Shown here in pieces: positions 35,595-64,000 of a stretch of DNA of 64,000 bases (position 1 is its first letter; the number at the start of each line of letters is the position of its first letter). The stretch spans positions 29,695,001 through 29,759,000 of the forward strand of contig NC_135362.1 of NCBI RefSeq assembly GCF_051622035.1. The letters run 5' to 3'. A program made the translations under genes and the position numbers. Origin of the DNA: Arctopsyche grandis (Eukaryota; Arthropoda; Insecta; Trichoptera; Hydropsychidae). Below the pieces are notes generated by a model. It saw only the letters and a program-made list of their open reading frames with translations, had not been told where the DNA came from and did not search any database.

Positions 35595-36246
35595 TCATAA
35601 AACGAAAAAATTAATTCGACAGTTACCATCAAAAGACACGAGAAATCAGTCCATACAAGTATTAAAGATTTAAAAAATTTACCTCTTAAATTGTATCTAA
35701 ATTTATAAACTTTAATATATTTAAATGAAAATAAAGTCTAACAATTTAATCAAATAAAACCGATATACAAATACGTCCGTTTTGAATCAAAGAATATGTC
35801 AAACTGAAATGCAAAAAGTTTGAAAAAAAAATGTGCGCGCGATCGCAATTTGCGCAATATTCCGTTTACCGCGCAGTTCACATTGAATGGCTAACAGTTA
35901 ATTTTGCTAGTGCATAACAGCAAAAAAGGCCCTTCCTTATACCTGCTATGTATTCGACCACGAATAACACAATATTTTAGAAGTTTTTTAAACTTTTGTG
36001 GCGGCTCGCTATACGACATGGTCGAGTTTCGTCACCTTCCTGCGAGTGGGGACCAACTCGGCTGTGTTCAGAGTAGCTACCTCACTCTGCCTTCAGCTGT
36101 CATAAATAAAACACGTGCATCAACATGCCAGTCGTCTCATTCGTTCATCCCCCATAGTATGATAGACTTTTCGGCTGCCAGATGTTCCGTTATAGAGATT
36201 TTAGTGACTTTGTGACGAGTAATTTGTGACCAGTAATCACCGAACC
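35281..36246. other. Unassigned; small hairpin and (TA)n
   Basis: A perfect 15-16 bp hairpin at 35415-35453 (atgttctcctttttc pairing with gaaaaaggagaacat) and a TA microsatellite at 35563-35592. The ORF at 35904-36215 (103 codons) is unrecognised and may be chance. Confidence 0.4.
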
Positions 36247-37928
36247 TTAAGAGGGCTGGACAGCAGCACCTTGTCCATACAAACGTACTATACTTCTCCC
36301 TAGCTCAATTATCGCACTAGAGAAATTATTTTTTAATATGCTATGGATATCCACCATTAGGGTGCATCTATCGTTTTATTTTTTTGATTAATTATTTTTT
36401 ATAGGAGCTAAGAGCCGCCAAACATCTATAAAATCGCCTCTTTTTTACACCCACGAAAAGAGTCTAGCGTGGTTATTTAACGGTCGATTTAAAAAAAATA
36501 CGGCGATAGATGCACAGAAAATATCTTTCTCATACCGATGATGAATTTTTTTTAAAAATTGGTCCAGTTTTGGAGGAGAATATAGTATAATACGAAACCT
36601 TGATTTTGTCAATTTAAAACACGTTTTATCTGGTCGAAGCGCAACTGTCGCATTCATTCAATATATATATTGATATATATTGTCACATTCACTCAATATA
36701 TACATACACTCAATATATGTATGGGGACTAATCTAGTTGTGAAGGTGTTCTTCGCCACCAGTCCGCCATGTGTTATAGACAGGTTCGTCTGTGTTTCGGT
36801 AGTAAATACTGCTATATGTAAGTATAAAGTATTTATTTTTATATAACAACGTATACACGTGTATAATTATAAGTGGTATAAGTATGTCGTTCAGCGGTCT
36901 CTGGATATGGTAGAGTGTCGCTGGCTCGGCATTCGGCTATGTTCAGCAAGTCTCTAGATACGGCAGTGTGTTGCTGGCTCGTTCGGCTGTGTTCGGCAAG
37001 TCTCTGGATACGGCAGTGTGTTGCTGGCTCGTTCGGCTGGTTGATCCTCCAAGTCAGCGTAGTGTAGTGGTGGCAGGTCAGAAGCTGGATGTCGACTGGC
37101 GTTGTAGTGGGTAATATTTTATAGATAGTTCCATGGAGTTTACTCCATGCCTATCGATCTAGCGAATTATCTGGGATCCGATTCGCGGTGATGTTGTGGT
37201 GCGGGCTGGCGGCTGCTCGCATTGCTGATTTGGATGGCTAGAACACTAAGCATAGGTTAGTGCATTAACTATGGGATACTGTTACGGTTAGTATGGTTAG
37301 TTTTATATTTAGAGGCTATAGTATTATGTTAGTGGTTTAGTTAACTTAACTTATGGTTACTGTTGTCATAATATATATTTACAGATTAATTCTATCTATC
37401 CTAGTTTAGCCTATACCGATCTTCAAGATGTCGATGGGCCTTTGATTGATCGTGAGTTTGGTCTCACCGAGGGAATTTATAAGAGGGTTGTCTATCTTGC
37501 CGAGAGACTTGAAGTAGTTCACGGCAAGTTTGTGTACGTGTTTGTCAAGGTGGTCAATGTTTAGGTCATTGTGAATTATAGTGTTGACTGGCGTTGTTTG
37601 GGTTGGACCTCCTTTTATATTGTTTTTGGGCATCACGTGACCCGTTGCAGCTAGTGTTTATGCGTATGCGAGGAATGTGTTTTTGTCGATGGGGTAGAAT
37701 TTTCTGGAACGATTGGCACCGTTCCGCTCGATGTAGTTTAATGGCTGCGGTGTGCTTCGACCGGTTTGGTTCCACTCGACTGGTAGGGGTGGAGCTTTCT
37801 GGAATGTTTGGGAATGTATTCTGCGTCGCAGTAAATGTCTTGATGATGGTGACGAGATTCCCACATATGTATATATCGAAGAAAGGAACGGTAACAAAAT
37901 TAAGGTTTCGGGTGTACAGCCCTCTTAA
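36247..37928 (+). mobile_element. TTAA-flanked MITE, copy 3, split by an insertion
   Basis: It begins ttaagagggctggacagc at 36247 and ends gtacagccctcttaa at 37928. The two MITE parts (36247-36722 and 37865-37928) rejoin seamlessly relative to copy 2. Removing the insert leaves a 540-bp element. Confidence 0.75.
36723..37864 (-). mobile_element. 1.14-kb insertion with Jockey C-terminal remnant
   Basis: It is flanked by the 8-bp direct repeat atatgtat (36715-36722 and 37865-37872), a target duplication inside the MITE. On the minus strand, 37636-37406 encodes NDLNIDHLDKHVHKLAVNYF...NPLINSL. This resembles the extreme C-terminus of Jockey-type reverse transcriptases; an upstream segment is in another frame. 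The left part (36890-37050) has a short tandem repeat with unit gtgttgctggctcgttcggct. The class of the insertion is uncertain: an 8-bp duplication would also suit a hAT element. Confidence 0.55.
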
Positions 37929-38268
37929 TGGATGCAGGTGTTCTTCGACTTTGCGTCGTTCCGCTTGATTTGTTGGGGTGGAAGTATCTCGACTCGAGAT
38001 GACGTCAATGGTTGAGCGTGAGAAATGTCGAAATAGATGTTTCGATTGCGGTGACGAGATTCATACAATCCCTTCCTGAACTCTCCATCCATTGCCAACT
38101 TGCTAGGTTTGGCCCCCGATAAAAATTTTTCATCAAAGTCGATGTCCGTCGGATATTTTAATGTTGTAAATTAGAATTTTTTATCTTTCACTATTTTTGA
38201 GATAAGCGGCCAATTATAGCGCGCACAATACATTATTTGAATAATTTAGTAAAATAAATTAGCACGAT
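37929..38268. other. Spacer upstream of Nf1
   Basis: It contains a segment (tgcggtgacgagattcata) resembling the right end of the preceding insertion. No gene. Confidence 0.4.
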
Positions 38269-38584
38269 TTGACAGTAGTGGAGATGGCCGCGACCGCAAC
38301 GCTTGGGGCGGCATTGGTAACGATCGTGCGTTGAGTGTGTGAGAGCGTGCGTGTGTGCGATGTACGGGGAGCGGGCGGGTGTGTGGGTGAGTGAGGGCGG
38401 CGGCTGTCACTCTGTCAGCGCTCAGTAGCGGCCGATGTTTCTCGGCCGACGGGTGACGGCTGCCGGACATTGGCCGTTACCCACTGGCCGTTGTCGTCAC
38501 TGGCCGTCGGCGCCGCTGTTTCAGGAGACCCCGTGACGAGAGCAGCGCCCCCAACTGGCGCTCCGGTGGCCGCCATCCTCGACG
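38269..38584 (+). promoter_or_regulatory. GC-rich 5' region of Nf1 (promoter/5' UTR)
   Basis: Against the AT-rich background this 316-bp stretch is strongly GC- and CpG-rich (ggccgcgaccgcaacgc, gagcgggcgggtgtgtgg) and ends at the Nf1 start codon. It most likely holds the core promoter and 5' UTR. I see no TATA box, and the transcription start cannot be placed. A non-ATG ORF through it (from 38470) is out of frame with Nf1. Confidence 0.55.
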
Positions 38585-61694
<23,110 letters not shown>

Positions 61695-61737
61695 GTTAGT
61701 TAAATATATGGGTTTAATGCGAAGTTGTTTGGTAGGG

Positions 61738-61880
61738 GGACGCGACAATTGGTGCAAGTCCAAAATGTTCAACGACAAAATGTACCCGAAAATTAGTGCA
61801 CTGACAAAATGTACCCGCGACAAAATGTAAACGGAAAAAATGTTCAAGCGACAAAATGTTCAAAAATGTTCAAAATGTTC
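61738..61880 (+). repeat. Tandem cgacaaaatgt units
   Basis: Units such as acgacaaaatgtacccg and gcgacaaaatgttcaa recur at least six times, degenerate, just inside intron 40. Their style resembles the array at 39605-39740 but the unit is different. Confidence 0.6.
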
Positions 61881-62089
61881 AACCGTATCCAATATTTTCT
61901 TATTTAAATTGAAAAAAAAAACTTTCTGAGCGTATGAACTGCAGATTACATTGCATTAGTTTATATGGCAGGGCTTCTCAACCGTCTCCAAAATTGACTT
62001 TATTTCAAATGAATAATTTACTTTTTATCGTACACATCATAATTTAGTTTTTAAGCGTATGTCATTGAATTAGTTTAACACCCTCACAT

Positions 62090-62215
62090 AGGTGCGAAGA
62101 CCTCTGTGAGGGACAGTACATATAAGATAATTATAAATTTTAGAGTTAAGTAATTAAGAAGTATTTTTAAAATTAGCTTGATAGCTAAGATAATATATAA
62201 ATAAATAAACGTTGA
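62090..62215 (+). mobile_element. LINE family A 3' tail
   Basis: Nearly identical to the last 120 bp of the LINE at 4769-5690: ctgtgagggacagtacata then ttagagttaagtaattaag and a taataaataaataaa end. A short, dead-on-arrival 5'-truncated copy in Nf1 intron 40. Confidence 0.8.
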
Positions 62216-62860
62216 TCGCCACGTTTTATTTTGATAAAACAGTTTTCAGCCAGCGGTCACGTGTACTTCGAGTTTTAACATTGAATGTGACCTTTACGGC
62301 GTCTCTAAATCAAATTCACATAATTTTTTTCCAAAATTTTGTTTAAAAATGCAATTATTTTATTTCTTCTGCAAATAAGTCTTCTAGTGTACATTCGCAA
62401 GCTATATGTAAAATGAAAGTTTTTTTTAAACTTAATATTTCATTATACAATTATAAGGCAAGAATATCAAATATTAATTTAGATAAATTTAATGTATTAT
62501 TTTACAATCAAGTCTCGAATTACGACTATTAGGATTTATGATGGAGAGATTTTACTTAGTGTTTAACAAAAAACAAATGTATGAATCGGACATTGTATTG
62601 GAGAAAAAAGGAGGTATGTAAAAAAGGCAGACATTAGAAATTTACAATAGTCAACCTTTTTTTTTTGGGCAACAGGTTCCTTAGTCCCCAGCTAAAATTA
62701 TTTTTACATATAGGTATATTAGCTACAGAAGGCGCGTACACAGTACTCACACAAATGCATTTTTCATATACAGGCTGTTGAAAGAAACACGCTAATATTT
62801 ATATATTTTATTTCAACCGATCGTGTAATGTTTTTAAGATCTATGATATAATTTGGATGG
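62216..62860. other. Intron sequence, no feature
   Basis: AT-rich, no gene or repeat boundary recognised; the right part may be the 3' flank of the transposase below. Confidence 0.4.
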
Positions 62861-62865
62861 CATAT

Positions 62866-63987
62866 TTATTTAATATTTGAATACGTGCCACGAATAAAAT
62901 GATAAATAGCATTTTTTTTAATTATAAGTAAAACAAACGTACGTACGTACGAATGAGATGTGGGCATAGGTTCTGACATGACATTATGGTACGACGCATT
63001 ATCAATAACAATTACAGATTGGGGTTGTAAATTTGGAACAAGCTTTTCTTTAATCCATTTTTGGTAATTAATCGCGTTCATATTATTATGATAATCTCCG
63101 GTTTTAATTTTAGATGGATATATAAGCATTTGGAATAAACCCTTTTTCAAAACAGGCGTGAACTATTATTAGCATATTACCCTTATATCGGTACTCTGCA
63201 ACCTTTGCTAGTTTCATCGGACCATGATTTTGGCATCGTATGTGAGCTATTTATATAGGATTCATCCGTGTAAACTATAGGGCGGCCTTGCAATCTATAC
63301 TCTTCTAATTTGGAAAGATATATGGATCTCTTCAGTCGAATTACACTTTTTTCAATAAGTATTTGTTTATTATTTTTCATCTTTCTCCATTTGAAACCTA
63401 GCCTACGAACGATAACTCTTAACTAAGAAATTGCACCTTTAAATTTTAAACTATCTTTCAAAACTTCTAATAACTTTTGTAGGGTCGGAAATGTCTTATG
63501 AACTAGATGAAAATCGTAGATAGTTCGCCTGATGACCTCTTGATCAAAACTATCCACTGTAGTTATTTTTGATAACCTTACACGATTTTTGCCCGGTGTC
63601 CTTAAAACAACTCGCACAGTCGATGAAGATGTGGATGCTGCTGGATCTGATGAAGATATAGGTTGTTTGACTCTGAAGATATAGGAAGATATGACTCTGA
63701 AGATATAGGTTGTTTCGTTGATGGCTCCGATATTGAAGGTTGCGATGTTGGCGGTGGCAGTTAGCCACCACAAATTGATTTCGTACTTCACAAACAATTC
63801 GCTGAACACTTCTTTTGGAAACACCAGTCGCTTCCGCAGTTGAAGCATATAAATTTTTCATAAAACTATTTCTTTCGTCACTTTCACTATTCACTATACG
63901 ATGCATGAAATAGTTGAAAACATTATACACAATTTCGCGAGATTGTCCCGTTAGTGTTTTCCCAGAACCAATTTTATTGCAAAGCAT
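62866..63987 (-). pseudogene. DDE transposase of the IS630/Tc1-mariner superfamily, broken
   Basis: On the minus strand, fragments in different frames give, from the N-terminus: NVFNYFMHRIVNSESDERNS, VSKRSVQRIVCEVRN (helix-turn-helix, residues 45-70), then YTDESYINSSH (first catalytic Asp) and VIVIDNASYHN (second). The C-terminal acidic residue block is not seen; the frame ends YHFIRGTYSNIK. At least two frameshifts separate the parts, so it is dead. The ATG at 63987 may be the real start, but the window ends there. Lies in Nf1 intron 40, opposite to Nf1. Confidence 0.65.
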
Positions 63988-64000
63988 TTTATTACTAATC

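Overview
This is a 64-kb stretch of AT-rich insect nuclear DNA. The evidence is spliced genes with GT-AG introns, proteins closest to what I know of insect orthologues, a short TTAGG-like tract, and dense insect-type mobile elements. I cannot fix the insect order.

Two host genes are clear, both on the + strand. Pen-2, a gamma-secretase subunit, is complete in three exons at 33773-34239 and encodes 101 aa. The neurofibromin gene (Nf1, a Ras GTPase-activating protein) starts at 38585 and runs past the right edge. I resolve 40 constitutive coding exons plus one candidate 45-nt cassette exon, ending at 61694. They cover about 1,990 residues, including the whole GAP-related domain with its arginine finger and the whole Sec14-PH module. 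All exon phases agree.

The left half (1-33 kb) holds no host gene I can support. It is a mosaic of: a tRNA-derived SINE family (at least ten copies or pieces); 3' ends of several non-LTR retrotransposon families; a TTAA-flanked MITE family (three copies); a foldback MITE family (five copies); a Harbinger-like MITE; a nearly perfect 390-bp hairpin; inverted and direct duplications; and TA microsatellites. One stretch at 15.2-15.6 kb is non-repetitive and richer in GC, and might be a regulatory element.

The right half is Nf1. Its exons are mostly separated by introns of about 70-80 bp. The few long introns are short introns with transposons inserted: a LINE in intron 4, a Tc1-like element in intron 7, a hAT element with a nested TTAA element in intron 12, and a 4.27-kb pogo/Tigger-like block in intron 15. 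Intron 1 holds a LINE with an identical 262-bp unit in four tandem copies. The intron after exon 40 holds a LINE tail and a DDE transposase.

The most interesting object is an uninterrupted 339-codon Tigger-type transposase-derived ORF inside Nf1 intron 15. Two of its three catalytic aspartates are replaced (D to A, D to H), and its tail carries three SUMO-interaction-like motifs. It is a candidate domesticated gene nested in Nf1.
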